A program made the translations under genes and the position numbers. 64,000 nt of DNA from Sphingopyxis sp. MSC1_008 (GTDB lineage: Bacteria; Pseudomonadota; Alphaproteobacteria; Sphingomonadales; Sphingomonadaceae), in the NCBI RefSeq assembly GCF_023197165.1, contig NZ_JALPRD010000002.1, positions 186,001 through 250,000 of the forward strand, written 5' to 3'. The notes under the pieces were generated by a model, which was given only the letters and a program-made list of their open reading frames with translations, searched no databases and was not told where the DNA came from. Numbering within the stretch: the first letter of the stretch is position 1; the number at the start of each line of letters is the position of its first letter. This document shows positions 11,879 through 20,822 of the stretch, piece by piece.

Positions 11879-13219
11879 TCAGCTATATTCGATCACGGCA
11901 TCCCGGCGCAGGTCGCGCAGATAGCGCTGGGCCCGCTTGTTGACCTTGTCTTCCAGCAATTTCTGTTCGATCTGCTCGAGGTTCGGGGCGGTCGCGGTCT
12001 GGGGCATGTCGCGGCCGCAGAGCACAAGGACACTGACGCCTTCGTTCGCAGCGCCGAACGGCTGCGTCGTCTGGCCGATCTGCAGGCTGGCCAGCGTCGC
12101 TTGCAGCGGCGCCGGCAGCGCGCGCATTTCGATATTGTCGCGCGACACGACGGCGGCGCCCAGGCTCTGCGCCACCGCGTCGGCCGCGCCGCAACCGGCG
12201 ATACCGCGCGTCTTTTCGGCAAACTGGCCCGCCAGTTCGGACGCCTTCTCCGGCGTGGTGCCCGCCGGGAAATCGAGCGAAATCTGCTTCAGGCTGAGGA
12301 CCGCGTCGCGCGGATCGGCGGTCAGCACCTGACGCCGGTCGATCATCAGCATGATCGAAATGCCGCCCGGAACCTCGATCGGTCCGACGAGCTGGCCCGG
12401 CTGCATCTGCGTTGCCGCTTCGCCCATCGATCCGGGCAGTTGCCCGGCTTTCACCCAACCCAAGTCGCCGCCAACGACGGCGGTCGACGCTTCCGAAAAC
12501 TGGCGCGCATAGGCGGCAAAGCTGCCGCCCGCCTGCAACGCCTGGATGATCTTCTTGGCATTTTCGGACACCGCCGCGGCGGTTTCGGGTGTCGACGACA
12601 GATAGATTTCGCCGAGGTGGAATTCATCCTGACCCTTGGTCCCGGTCATCTGGTCGGCGACGATCTTGACCTCTTCGGTCGACACGTTGGTCGTCGACTG
12701 GATATTGCGCGACAGCAGGCGGTCCCAAGCAAATTCGCCACGGATCTGCTGCTTGACCGCCGCCGCCGACGAACCTTTCGACGTCAGATAGGTCGAAAAC
12801 TGCTCGGGGGTTTGCTTGAACCGCGTGGCGAGGCGGGCGAACTGATCGTTAACGACATTTTCGTCGATCGTGATCTCGGCCGCCTTGGCTTCCTGAATCT
12901 GCAATTTCTCGTCGATCAGGTTGCTGAACACCTGACTGCGCAGCCGCTGGATTTCCTCGGGCGGCAGTTCGACATTGTTGTTGGCGATACGGATCAGCGC
13001 CATGCGCTGCTCGATGTCGGTCGCGGTGATGATCTCGCCATTCACGGTGGCGGAGGGGCGATAGACGTTCGGCTTTGCATCACCGAAAAGCTGCACATTG
13101 CCCGGGATGTTGAGGCTGGTCGTCGGAACGTCACTGTCGGCAACGGTCTGCGCCAGCACGGGCGTTACGCCAACGGCGGCCAGCGCGATCAGGCCGGTCA
13201 TGGTCGAAAATTTGGTCAT
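11879..13219 (-). CDS. surA: SurA-like periplasmic chaperone / peptidyl-prolyl isomerase
   Basis: A periplasmic chaperone for outer-membrane proteins, including LptD encoded just upstream. The 446 residues begin with a signal peptide (about 23 residues, cleavage after VLA). The N-terminal SurA-type helical domain (NGEIITATDIEQRMALI, then LIDEKLQIQEA) covers about residues 55-200. One clear parvulin domain follows at about 200-310 (EFHLGEIYLSS, FSEASTAVVGGDLGWV, PGGISIMLMIDRR). The remaining C-terminal stretch could be a degenerate second parvulin domain. Two parvulin domains are present in E. coli SurA. Position in the lptD-surA-pdxA-rsmA order supports the call. Confidence 0.9.
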   Translation of the reverse strand: MTKFSTMTGLIALAAVGVTPVLAQTVADSDVPTTSLNIPGNVQLFGDAKPNVYRPSATVNGEIITATDIEQRMALIRIANNNVELPPEEIQRLRSQVFSNLIDEKLQIQEAKAAEITIDENVVNDQFARLATRFKQTPEQFSTYLTSKGSSAAAVKQQIRGEFAWDRLLSRNIQSTTNVSTEEVKIVADQMTGTKGQDEFHLGEIYLSSTPETAAAVSENAKKIIQALQAGGSFAAYARQFSEASTAVVGGDLGWVKAGQLPGSMGEAATQMQPGQLVGPIEVPGGISIMLMIDRRQVLTADPRDAVLSLKQISLDFPAGTTPEKASELAGQFAEKTRGIAGCGAADAVAQSLGAAVVSRDNIEMRALPAPLQATLASLQIGQTTQPFGAANEGVSVLVLCGRDMPQTATAPNLEQIEQKLLEDKVNKRAQRYLRDLRRDAVIEYS

Positions 13220-13353
13220 CTTTACCCTATTCGAGAAAGTCCGGACGCTCCGTATCAGCGGAAACGCCCGATGGTCCAGCGCAATCCGCCATGGGAGCCA
13301 TTTGATGGTGGGACATAGGCCGCAGACGCTGAACCTAGGCTGAGCGAGTGGCG

Positions 13354-15657
13354 TCAGAACCCGAGGTTACGGAACGCGATGCGGAACGAGAAGCTGTTCC
13401 CGCGCCGCGCGTCGCCCGTGTCGGCATAGTCGCGCCGCCAGGTCAGCGCGATCGACAGGCAGTCATCGTCATAGGCGACGCCCAAACGGTGGCGAATCGG
13501 CTCGAAACCGTCGGCGCTGCTCAGCGGATCGTCGGTCTGCTGGGTCAGATCGACGATTGCCGACCCGAATACCGACCAGTGTTTCGCGAACGCGACGCGG
13601 CCGCCGGCGCGTACCTCCTCGCGGTCCTGCAAATCCTCGCCGAGCAGCAGGATGTCGCGGTTGAGCCGCGAATAGCCGAGCACGGCATAGGTCGAGCGGC
13701 TGCCGATCGTCGCGTCGAATTCGTTGCGGCGGATCGCGAAATTGTCCTTGTCGAGCCGGTAGCGATGGGTCAGGCGCAGGAAGTCGCGATAGGCAACGGT
13801 GGTGCGTCCGACGATGTCCGACGTCCGGTCGGTCAGCCCGGTGCCGTCGGGAAACAGGCTGGGCTTGTCCGACAGGCGATAGCTCTGGCCGACGACGCTG
13901 CTGATGTTGAAGCCCGGCCGGCTGTAATTCCATTCGACGCCATAGGTGATGCGCGCGCCGTCCTCGAACCGGTCATGGCCGTTGAAGCGGTTGATCGCGA
14001 ACAAATTGCCGTCTTCGAGGTCGAAGGCGCGCGAATCCTCGTTCGGGATATCGATGTTCTCGATCGGCGGCGTCGCGACGATCTGGACGCGCGGGGTCAG
14101 CGTCTGGGTGCCGCCCGCGAATTCGCCGATAAAGGGCCAACGCATGTCGGCCGCGACCGCGGCGATTCCGCGTGCCTGCCAGCCCGATTTGCCGCGATAG
14201 CCGGGGATCGCGGTCAGCAGATTCTCGTCGCTGTGATAGACGTCGCCGCGCACCAGGGCGGTCAGCGTCACTTCCTGACCCAGCCCCGTCAGCCCGCGCA
14301 AATCCCAGCGCGCGCCGGCAAAGGCGCGCTGCGTGTCCTGACCCGCGGTGCGGCCGATCGCGAGCGTGTTGAGTTGCAGCTCGAACTGCCCGCCGAAGAT
14401 CGGATCGGCCAGCCGCTGGCGATAGTCGATGATCGGCAGCGCGATCGGCTGCTGGCCCTGCTCATCGTTGCGGCGCAGCGTCTGCGTCGCCCAGCCGGCG
14501 ATCGACAGATACGAATTGCCCCCGATCCGCTCGAGCTCGAAGGTCGAGCGCAGCCGGTCGTCGCGGCTGATGTCATAGCGGCGCATGAAGGTGCGGTCGG
14601 TCGCGATGCGGCCCGAATAGGTCAGGCTCCAATGCGGGTCGAACTGGAACTTGCCCGCGCTCTCGAGGTAGCCCCGAAAGCGCTTTTCGCTGTCGGGGTC
14701 CTCGCCGGTCAGCGGGACGAGCGAGCCATAGGTCGCATAGCCGTTGATGCGGAACGACCCGATGTCGGTCAGCGCGCGGAACTCGCCTTCCAACATCGGC
14801 GCCGCGCTGGTGTAGATATGCGGGGTGAGCGTGATGTCGCGGTCGGGCGCGAGCCGCAGATAATAAGGAACCGCGATTTCGAACCCGTTGCTGCGGTCGA
14901 GCCGGATTTCGGGCACCAATATGCCGCTGCTCGGTTCATTGTTGATCGAATGGCTGAGGCCCGGAAGCGGGATCAGCGGCAGGCCGAAAATCTCGACGCG
15001 CGCGCCCTTGTAGCGGACCTTGTTCTTCGCCCGGTCGTACATCACCTTTACGGCGCGAATCTGCCAGCTCGGGTTCTTGGGACAGCCTTCGTCGTCTTCG
15101 ACCGGGCAGGGGGTGTAGGCGGCGTTCTCCAGCTCGATATTGCCGTTGTCGAAGCGCGTGCCCCGGACCGCGGCGAGCCGCGATCCATTGTCGAGCACGA
15201 CGAGCATGTTTTCGACGACACCGTCGCGCAGCGTGTCGGTCAGTTCGATCTTGTCGCCATAGGCGGTGTCGCCTTCGGGATTCTTGATCGTCACATTGCC
15301 TTCGGCGAAGACCTGGCCTGTCTTGCGGTTCCAGGTGACCTTGTCCGCGCGCATCTCGACCGCTTCGCGGTTCATCTGCACATTGCCCTCGGCAACGACG
15401 ACTTCGGTATCGCTGTCATAATTGAGGTTATCGGCGGCGAAACCGATCTGGTCTTCGTCCTTGACCGCGGGGGCGTCGGTGGTTGTCGGAACGACGTCGG
15501 GCGTCTGCAGGTCGGGTTGCCCCGTGACTTCTGCCGACTGGGTCGATTCGCCGTTCGTTTGGGCCAGCACGGGGCAAGCGGCCAAGGCCGCGCCGCTCGC
15601 CGTCGCCAGCCAGAACGGCCGCGCACGCGCTGCCCGATGGAACAAAGCCCAGCTCAT
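13354..15657 (-). CDS. lptD: LPS-assembly protein LptD (outer membrane)
   Basis: Outer-membrane beta-barrel that inserts lipopolysaccharide into the outer leaflet together with LptE. It has 767 residues. A signal peptide (cleavage near VLA-QT) is followed by an OstA/LptA-like N-terminal jellyroll (ADNLNYDSDTEVVVAEGNV; WNRKTGQVFAEGNVTI; DGVVENMLVVLDNGSRLAAVRG) over about residues 60-230. A long barrel region runs to a C-terminal aromatic residue (FRNLGF). The conserved region IEIFGLPLIPLPGLSHSI precedes the barrel. It leads the operon with surA, pdxA and rsmA. Confidence 0.95.
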   Translation of the reverse strand: MSWALFHRAARARPFWLATASGAALAACPVLAQTNGESTQSAEVTGQPDLQTPDVVPTTTDAPAVKDEDQIGFAADNLNYDSDTEVVVAEGNVQMNREAVEMRADKVTWNRKTGQVFAEGNVTIKNPEGDTAYGDKIELTDTLRDGVVENMLVVLDNGSRLAAVRGTRFDNGNIELENAAYTPCPVEDDEGCPKNPSWQIRAVKVMYDRAKNKVRYKGARVEIFGLPLIPLPGLSHSINNEPSSGILVPEIRLDRSNGFEIAVPYYLRLAPDRDITLTPHIYTSAAPMLEGEFRALTDIGSFRINGYATYGSLVPLTGEDPDSEKRFRGYLESAGKFQFDPHWSLTYSGRIATDRTFMRRYDISRDDRLRSTFELERIGGNSYLSIAGWATQTLRRNDEQGQQPIALPIIDYRQRLADPIFGGQFELQLNTLAIGRTAGQDTQRAFAGARWDLRGLTGLGQEVTLTALVRGDVYHSDENLLTAIPGYRGKSGWQARGIAAVAADMRWPFIGEFAGGTQTLTPRVQIVATPPIENIDIPNEDSRAFDLEDGNLFAINRFNGHDRFEDGARITYGVEWNYSRPGFNISSVVGQSYRLSDKPSLFPDGTGLTDRTSDIVGRTTVAYRDFLRLTHRYRLDKDNFAIRRNEFDATIGSRSTYAVLGYSRLNRDILLLGEDLQDREEVRAGGRVAFAKHWSVFGSAIVDLTQQTDDPLSSADGFEPIRHRLGVAYDDDCLSIALTWRRDYADTGDARRGNSFSFRIAFRNLGF

Positions 15658-15789
15658 TTAATCCCTTTGTCCCGAACCCTAAATCAATGTTTCCCGGCTT
15701 GGACCGGCAGCTTTGTTTTTGCAACTCGCAAGCGAAACCCCTATCGGTCCGCCACGTTCCAATCAATCATCGCATAAGAAAGTTAAGGC

Positions 15790-17235
15790 ATGGACATTCA
15801 GTTTGTCGCGCAAATCGATGCGTCTGCCGACGTCGTCGCATTTCCGGTCCGCAAGGGCGAGGCCGGCGCGCTCGGCGCATTGCTCGGCGCCGCGGCGGCG
15901 CAGGCGCGCTTCGACGGCGCCGCGGGTGCGATCGCCGAGACCGCGGCGATCGACGGCGACCAGGCGAAGCGCCTGCTGCTCGTCGGCATCGGCGAGGGCA
16001 GCGAGCAGGATCTCGAGCGCGGCGGCGCGGCGCTGACGGCGAAGCTGCAGACGAGCGGTGCGACCGCGGTCCATGTCGATTTCGCGAGCACGGGCCCGAG
16101 CGACGCCGACGATGTGCTTGCCTTTGCGATGGGCGCGCGGCTCCGCAACTGGCGCCTCGACACCTATCGCACGCGCCTCGCCGATACGGCGAAGCCGAGC
16201 CTGAAGACGGTGACGATCGCGTCGCCGCACGGCGACCTGTCGGGCCGCTGGGCCGAAAATGAGGCGATTGCCGACGGCGTCGCGCTGACGCAGACGCTCG
16301 TCGCCGAGCCGCCGAACATTCTTTATCCCGAGACCTTCGTCGATCGTTGCCAGCATCTCGCCGACCTCGGCGTCGAGATCGAAGTGCTCGACGAACGCCA
16401 GATGAAAGCGCTCGGCATGGGCGCGCTGCTCGGCGTCGCGCAGGGCTCGACCCGCCCGCCGCGCCTCCTCGCGATGCGCTGGAACGGCGGCAATCCGGGC
16501 GATGCGCCTGTCGTCTTCGTCGGCAAGGGCGTGACCTTCGACACCGGCGGCATCAGCATCAAGCCCGCCGCGGGCATGGACATGATGAAGTGGGACATGG
16601 GCGGCGCGGGCGCGGTCGCGGGCGCGATCAAGGCGATCGCGGGGCGCAAAGCGAAAGCGAATGTCGTCGGCGTCGTCGGCCTCGTCGAAAATATGCCCGA
16701 CGGCAATGCGATGCGCCCCGGCGACGTCGTCACCACCATGTCGGGGCAGACGGTCGAAGTGCTTAACACCGACGCCGAGGGCCGCCTCGTCCTTTGCGAT
16801 GCGATCAGTTGGGCGCAGAGCGCGTATAATCCCAAGGTGATCGTCGATCTCGCGACCTTGACCGGCGCGATGGTGATTTCGCTCGGGCATGAATATGCGG
16901 GCATCTTTGCCAATGACGACACGTTGGCGACCGACCTGCTCGCCGCGGGCGAGGTCAGCAACAACAAGCTGTGGCGCTTCCCGCTGTCGCCCGCATACGA
17001 CAAGCTGATCGACAGCCCGATCGCCGACATGAAGAATATCGGCCCGCGCGAAGGCGGCTCGATCACCGCGGCGCAGTTCCTGAAGCGCTTCGTCGGCGAA
17101 GGCGTCGCCTGGGCGCATCTCGACATCGCGGGCATGGCGTGGGCCGACAAGGACGGTCCGGTGTGGGCGAAGGGCGCAACGGGTTACGGCGTGCGCCTGC
17201 TCGACCGCTACATCGCCGCCAACCACGAAGGGTGA
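15790..17235 (+). CDS. pepA: Leucyl aminopeptidase (M17)
   Basis: Cytosolic dizinc (or manganese) aminopeptidase removing N-terminal residues from peptides. It has 481 residues. The N-terminal macro-like domain covers about residues 1-160. The catalytic domain has the metal-binding lysine and aspartate in VGKGVTFDTGGISIKP and the signature NTDAEGRLVL with the metal-binding Asp and Glu. A final conserved block (REGGSITAAQFLKRFV) lies near residue 420. It is divergent from lptD, with about 130 bp between them, and holC follows after a REP-like element. Confidence 0.97.
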   Translation: MDIQFVAQIDASADVVAFPVRKGEAGALGALLGAAAAQARFDGAAGAIAETAAIDGDQAKRLLLVGIGEGSEQDLERGGAALTAKLQTSGATAVHVDFASTGPSDADDVLAFAMGARLRNWRLDTYRTRLADTAKPSLKTVTIASPHGDLSGRWAENEAIADGVALTQTLVAEPPNILYPETFVDRCQHLADLGVEIEVLDERQMKALGMGALLGVAQGSTRPPRLLAMRWNGGNPGDAPVVFVGKGVTFDTGGISIKPAAGMDMMKWDMGGAGAVAGAIKAIAGRKAKANVVGVVGLVENMPDGNAMRPGDVVTTMSGQTVEVLNTDAEGRLVLCDAISWAQSAYNPKVIVDLATLTGAMVISLGHEYAGIFANDDTLATDLLAAGEVSNNKLWRFPLSPAYDKLIDSPIADMKNIGPREGGSITAAQFLKRFVGEGVAWAHLDIAGMAWADKDGPVWAKGATGYGVRLLDRYIAANHEG

Positions 17236-17266
17236 TGTCTTTCAGCTCGTCATTGCGAATCCCACT

Positions 17267-17357
17267 CGTCGCCCCCGCAAAGTCGGGGGCCGCTGGCAGC
17301 TTTAATCCGTTGCCGCTGCGTAAACCGACGGCGGCCCCCGCCTTCGCGGGGGCGACG
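17267..17357. repeat. REP-like inverted repeat (GCGGGGGC type)
   Basis: Arms CGTCGCCCCCGCAAAGTCGG and CCGCCTTCGCGGGGGCGACG are separated by about 50 bases. They are near-identical to the arms at 9943-10019. The element lies between pepA and holC, nine bases before the holC start, so it could place a hairpin near the holC ribosome site. Confidence 0.75.
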
Positions 17358-17365
17358 TAGCGACT

Positions 17366-17815
17366 ATGCCGCGCGTCGACTTTTACCGGCTGACCCGCGA
17401 CCCGGTCGAACGGGTGCTCCCCGCGCTCGCGACGCGCATATTGGCGAACGGCGACCGCCTGCTGGTGGTCGCCGCGCCCGCGATGCAGCGGCAGGCGATC
17501 GACGAGGCGCTTTGGACGCTGACCCCGGCCAGCTTCCTGCCGCACGGCGCTGCGGGGTCGCCCGACGAGGAGATCGAGCCGATCCTGATCGCGGGCACGC
17601 TCGACCCGTCGCCGCCCAACCGCGCCAGCCACCTCGCGCTCGCCGATGGCGAATGGCGCGAGGAGGCGCTGGGGTTCGAACGCACCTTCCTGCTCTTCGA
17701 CAACAGCCGCATCGACGACGCCCGTGCGCTCTGGCGCACGCTCGCCGCCCGCGAAGACGTCGACAACCGTTTCTGGAAACAGGACGAAAACGGCCGCTGG
17801 TCCGAAGGGCCGTGA
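17366..17815 (+). CDS. holC: DNA polymerase III subunit chi
   Basis: Small (149-residue) subunit of the replicative clamp-loader complex that contacts single-strand binding protein through the chi-psi pair. The N-terminus DFYRLTRDPVERVLPALATRIL and the block GDRLLVVAAPAMQRQAIDEALW (about residues 30-50) are typical. PDEEIEPILI and ALGFERTFLLFDN, followed by an ARALWRTL helix and a terminal WKQDENGRW, also match the family. As in other alphaproteobacteria, it follows pepA. Confidence 0.93.
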   Translation: MPRVDFYRLTRDPVERVLPALATRILANGDRLLVVAAPAMQRQAIDEALWTLTPASFLPHGAAGSPDEEIEPILIAGTLDPSPPNRASHLALADGEWREEALGFERTFLLFDNSRIDDARALWRTLAAREDVDNRFWKQDENGRWSEGP

Positions 17816-17818
17816 CCG

Positions 17819-18460
17819 CTAGCCGTCCATCAAGATGACGTCCCAGCGATATTTCGCCGGGCTGTCGAGCTTCGCGACCGTCGTATCGGCCCAGTCGCCA
17901 AGTCCCTTGTAGAGCATGTCGTTCGCGTTGGTTTCCGCGTCGTCGCCGAAATACATTTGCGAAACCAGCCGGTGGCTCTTGCCGTGCACGTCGAAATGGA
18001 TGTGCGGCGTCCGCCGCCCGATTGGCGAGTCATAGGCGGCAGGCTTGATCGTCGTGATCCGCCACTCGCCGCCCGCTCCGGTTGCCAGCCGGGCATAGCC
18101 CTGGAAATTCGGGTCGAGCGGCGCGGTCGCTACATCGTTCGGATGCGCATAGCGCCCGACCGAATTCGCCTGCCACACCTCGATCGCTGCATCGCGGACG
18201 GGATTGCCATGACGATCGAGCACGCGCCCGCTGACCTCGATCACATTGCCCAGCGCGCGCGTCTTGTGCCCCTTGATCCACGTCAGGTCGGCATCGTCCT
18301 CGGTGAGTCTGTCGATGGGGTAGAAGGGCCCGAGATCGCCCGGGGCCGTGAGCCGCAATGCGGCCTCCGCCGCTTTCGCCCCGCTAGTCAGTGCGATAGA
18401 CGCCGCAAGCGCCGAACCCGCAAAGGCGCGGCGCGTCATTCTGTCCACATTGTCGGTCAT
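17819..18460 (-). CDS. Tat-exported intradiol ring-cleavage dioxygenase
   Basis: A 213-residue non-haem Fe(III) dioxygenase of the catechol/protocatechuate type that would open an aromatic ring between two hydroxyls. The N-terminus carries a twin-arginine signal ([16 protein letters not shown]), so it is probably folded in the cytoplasm and exported. After [12 protein letters not shown] the expected ligands are visible: Tyr in VGRYAHPND, Tyr in PAAYDSPIG and two His in [10 protein letters not shown]. The gene stands alone, without ring-cleavage pathway genes beside it. The start at 18460 is chosen; an ATG at 18439 would lie immediately before the twin arginines. Substrate unknown. Confidence 0.86.
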   Translation of the reverse strand: MTDNVDRMTRRAFAGSALAASIALTSGAKAAEAALRLTAPGDLGPFYPIDRLTEDDADLTWIKGHKTRALGNVIEVSGRVLDRHGNPVRDAAIEVWQANSVGRYAHPNDVATAPLDPNFQGYARLATGAGGEWRITTIKPAAYDSPIGRRTPHIHFDVHGKSHRLVSQMYFGDDAETNANDMLYKGLGDWADTTVAKLDSPAKYRWDVILMDG

Positions 18461-18601
18461 GAGATGGCCCCTCTCAAGCCGCGCCATGGCATGAATCGCG
18501 CGATTTCGCAGCATCCTTGGCCCCAGACGACCTTGCGGTGCAGCAAAAGCGCGGCTAGAGGCGCGCGCATCGCAGACCATAATAACACAGGAGCTTCCCC
18601 C

Positions 18602-19024
18602 ATGGCGGTCACTCGCACTTTCTCGATCATCAAGCCCGACGCCACGCGCCGCAACATCACCGGCGCCGTCACCAAGATGCTGGAAGACGCCGGCCTGCGC
18701 GTCGTTGCGTCGAAGCGCATCCACATGAGCCGCGAACAGGCCGAAGGCTTCTACGCGGTCCACAAGGAACGCCCCTTCTTCGGCGAACTCGTCGACTTCA
18801 TGATCAGCGGCCCCGTCGTCGTCCAGGTCCTCGAAGGCGAAAACGCGATGCAGGCGAACCGCGACATCATGGGCGCGACCAACCCCAAGGACGCCGCTCC
18901 CGGCACGATCCGCAAGGAACTCGCCGAGAGCATCGAAGCGAACACGGTCCACGGTTCGGACAGCGACGAAAATGCGGCGATCGAAATCGCCTACTTCTTC
19001 AACCCCGAAGAAATCGTCGGCTAA
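18602..19024 (+). CDS. ndk: Nucleoside diphosphate kinase
   Basis: Balances nucleoside triphosphate pools by ping-pong phosphate transfer through a histidine. It has 140 residues, the standard length. [14 protein letters not shown] is at the N-terminus, the Kpn-loop and helix are normal, and the active-site sequence NTVHGSDS places the phospho-His at residue 117. An AGGAG ribosome site lies about seven bases before the ATG. It is divergent from the dioxygenase and followed by a strong hairpin terminator, so it is probably a single-gene unit. Confidence 0.98.
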   Translation: MAVTRTFSIIKPDATRRNITGAVTKMLEDAGLRVVASKRIHMSREQAEGFYAVHKERPFFGELVDFMISGPVVVQVLEGENAMQANRDIMGATNPKDAAPGTIRKELAESIEANTVHGSDSDENAAIEIAYFFNPEEIVG

Positions 19025-19050
19025 GGTCGCCAAGATATGCTAAGCTAATC

Positions 19051-19084
19051 AAAGGGGCCACCGGATCATTCCGGTGGCCTTTTT
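19051..19084 (+). terminator. Rho-independent terminator after ndk
   Basis: Stem GGCCACCGG / CCGGTGGCC (9 perfect pairs), loop ATCATT, and a run of five T at the 3' side with complementary A's at the 5' side. It sits 26 bases after the ndk stop and is the clearest intrinsic terminator in the window. Confidence 0.92.
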
Positions 19085-19106
19085 GTTTTCAAGCGAAGGA
19101 ACGATC

Positions 19107-19739
19107 ATGAGCGGAAAGTCGATCCTCGTCGCGGCGGCGGCCGCAACGATGGCGTCGGGCGCGATCGCTGCCGATACGCCGGCGATCCCCGAAGCGACCG
19201 GAATCTATCGACTACCCTTCGCCGACGGGACCGAGGTTTCGGTCTTCGACGACGCGGCGACGCACCGCCCGCCCGGCGCGATTGATCTCGTCGGCGAACC
19301 GCGTGCAGGCAAAGTCCATCGCGTCGTCGCGGCGGCGGAGGGGACCGTCATGGCGATCGAGGACAGCTATTCGGAGCAGCAGAGCGGCCGCGCCGCGTCG
19401 GAATGCCGGAACAATTATCTCTGGCTTTCGCATCCGAATGGCGAATGGACGCTCTATGGGCACATGGCGACGGCGACGAGCCGGGGGAAAGCGGGGATCG
19501 AGGTCGGCGATCATGTGCGCGCCGGGCAATATCTCGGCGACGAGGGCGCGGTCGGCTGTGCGATGCTGAACCATGTCCATTTCGAAGTCGCGGTGCCGGA
19601 AGCAAGCGATCCGATCGACAAGGGCGGGTTTCTGAAGGCCAATGATGCGCGGCAGAGAATGCGTATCCCGCGTTTCTGTACCGTGCCCGGCCGTACCGTG
19701 AGCAAAGACGCCCGTTATTCGGCCGCGCCTTGCGCCTGA
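19107..19739 (+). CDS. Exported M23-family (LytM-like) metallopeptidase
   Basis: A 210-residue protein with a signal peptide (cleavage near AIAA-DT). The rest is a peptidase M23 fold. The first zinc ligand pair is H and D in THRPPGAIDL. After LSHPNGEWTLYGHM comes the HVHFEV motif with the second set of His. Members act on peptidoglycan cross-links in the periplasm. The ATG at 19107, preceded by GAAGGA, is chosen over the ATG at 19074, which lies in the ndk terminator. Several Cys (such as SECRNNYLW, GCAMLN and RFCTV) may form disulfides. Confidence 0.84.
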   Translation: MSGKSILVAAAAATMASGAIAADTPAIPEATGIYRLPFADGTEVSVFDDAATHRPPGAIDLVGEPRAGKVHRVVAAAEGTVMAIEDSYSEQQSGRAASECRNNYLWLSHPNGEWTLYGHMATATSRGKAGIEVGDHVRAGQYLGDEGAVGCAMLNHVHFEVAVPEASDPIDKGGFLKANDARQRMRIPRFCTVPGRTVSKDARYSAAPCA

Positions 19740-19745
19740 CGACGC

Positions 19746-20696
19746 CTAGAATTCCTCCGCCGCGCCCATCAGCCCCGCCAGCTTCTTCGGTGCGACCGAC
19801 AGCCAGCTTTTGCGCAGCCATTCGCCGATCGCATCCCAGTCGGTGTCGCCAAGGTCGAGGCGGATGCCGACCCAGCCGTCGCCGAAATAGGCGGGGCGGT
19901 AATATCGGTCTTCGTCGAGCTCGATCAGCGCCGCCTGCTCGTCGCCGCCGCTGATCTTCACCAGTATCGCGATCTTGCCGTCGCCGTGATGATCCTCGGT
20001 GAAATAGGCGAATTTCTTGCCCTTCACGATCCCGAAGCAGGGCATTCCGTGCGAGACGACCTCGTCGGCCTCGGGCAGCGCCATCGCCAGTTCGCGCACG
20101 CGGCCGCGCAGATAATCGGGCGACCGCTCGCGCGATACGAAGGCGGCGAGGGTGGCGGGATAAAGCTGATGTTCCGCGAACTGCACCCGCCGCGCCAGCG
20201 TTTCGACGGTGTCGCCGGGCAGGATCGCGACCCGCGTCTGTGCGAGCACCGGCCCCTCATCGACGCCGGACGTCACGATATGGACGCTGCATCCGCCGAA
20301 TTTGTCGCCAGCCTCGATCGCTTGGCTGTGGGTGTTCAGCCCCTTGTAGAGCGGCAGCAGGCTGGGGTGAATGTTGATCATCTTGCCGGCCCAGCGCGCG
20401 ACGAAATCGTCCGACAGGATGCGCATATAGCCGGCGAGCGCGACGAATTCCGCCCCCGCCGCGTGCAATTGCTCGTCGACCAGTGCGTCGAACGCGTCGC
20501 GGTTCATGCCTTTGTGCGACAGGCTCCAGGTCGCGATGCCTTCGGCCTCGGCGATCGTCAGTCCCGGCGCGTCGGGATCGTTGCTGCCGACGAACACCAG
20601 CTCATAGGGGCAATCCGCGGCTTTCGCGGCATAGAGCAGCGCCGCCATATTGGTGCCGGCGCCCGAAATAAGGACGGCGATCTTGGCTTTTGTCAT
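19746..20696 (-). CDS. purN: Phosphoribosylglycinamide formyltransferase fused to a YjbR/MmcQ-like domain
   Basis: About 316 residues, against 190-220 for ordinary PurN. Residues 1-190 are a full GAR transformylase (purine synthesis, 10-formyl-THF dependent). VLISGAGTN is at the start, the catalytic Asn and His lie in KMINIHPSLLPLYKG, and Asp in GVDEGPVL. Residues from about 195 (SPDYLRGRVRELAMALPEADEVVSHGMPCFGIVKGKKFAYF) to the end look like the YjbR/MmcQ DNA-binding-like fold. I see no stop or frameshift at the join. The ATG at 20696 has GGGGAG upstream. It lies downstream of purM, with a REP-like element between them. Confidence 0.93.
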   Translation of the reverse strand: MTKAKIAVLISGAGTNMAALLYAAKAADCPYELVFVGSNDPDAPGLTIAEAEGIATWSLSHKGMNRDAFDALVDEQLHAAGAEFVALAGYMRILSDDFVARWAGKMINIHPSLLPLYKGLNTHSQAIEAGDKFGGCSVHIVTSGVDEGPVLAQTRVAILPGDTVETLARRVQFAEHQLYPATLAAFVSRERSPDYLRGRVRELAMALPEADEVVSHGMPCFGIVKGKKFAYFTEDHHGDGKIAILVKISGGDEQAALIELDEDRYYRPAYFGDGWVGIRLDLGDTDWDAIGEWLRKSWLSVAPKKLAGLMGAAEEF

Positions 20697-20712
20697 CACC
20701 GCTCCCCTTTCT

Positions 20713-20815
20713 CGTCATGCTGAACTTGTTTCAGCATCCATGGCCCGGTCTATCGGCGGCCGCAGCGCTGAATTGACGTTTGACCATGGACCCTGAAACA
20801 AGTTCACGGTGACGA
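20713..20815. repeat. REP-like inverted repeat (type 'TGAAACAAGTTCA')
   Basis: Left arm CGTCATGCTGAACTTGTTTC and right arm CCTGAAACAAGTTCACGGTG are separated by about 60 bases, both ending in the same CGTCA/TGACG flank used by the other elements. CCATGG strings sit at both inner ends. It lies between purM and purN on the minus strand. Confidence 0.72.
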
Positions 20816-20822
20816 AGTTCTT

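Noticed and set aside
13348-15777. An 809-codon open frame on the plus strand opposite lptD
   Set aside because: It is fully antisense to a clear lptD. The translation is rich in Arg, Asp and Val without domains, as expected for the opposite strand of GC-rich genes with strong third-position GC.
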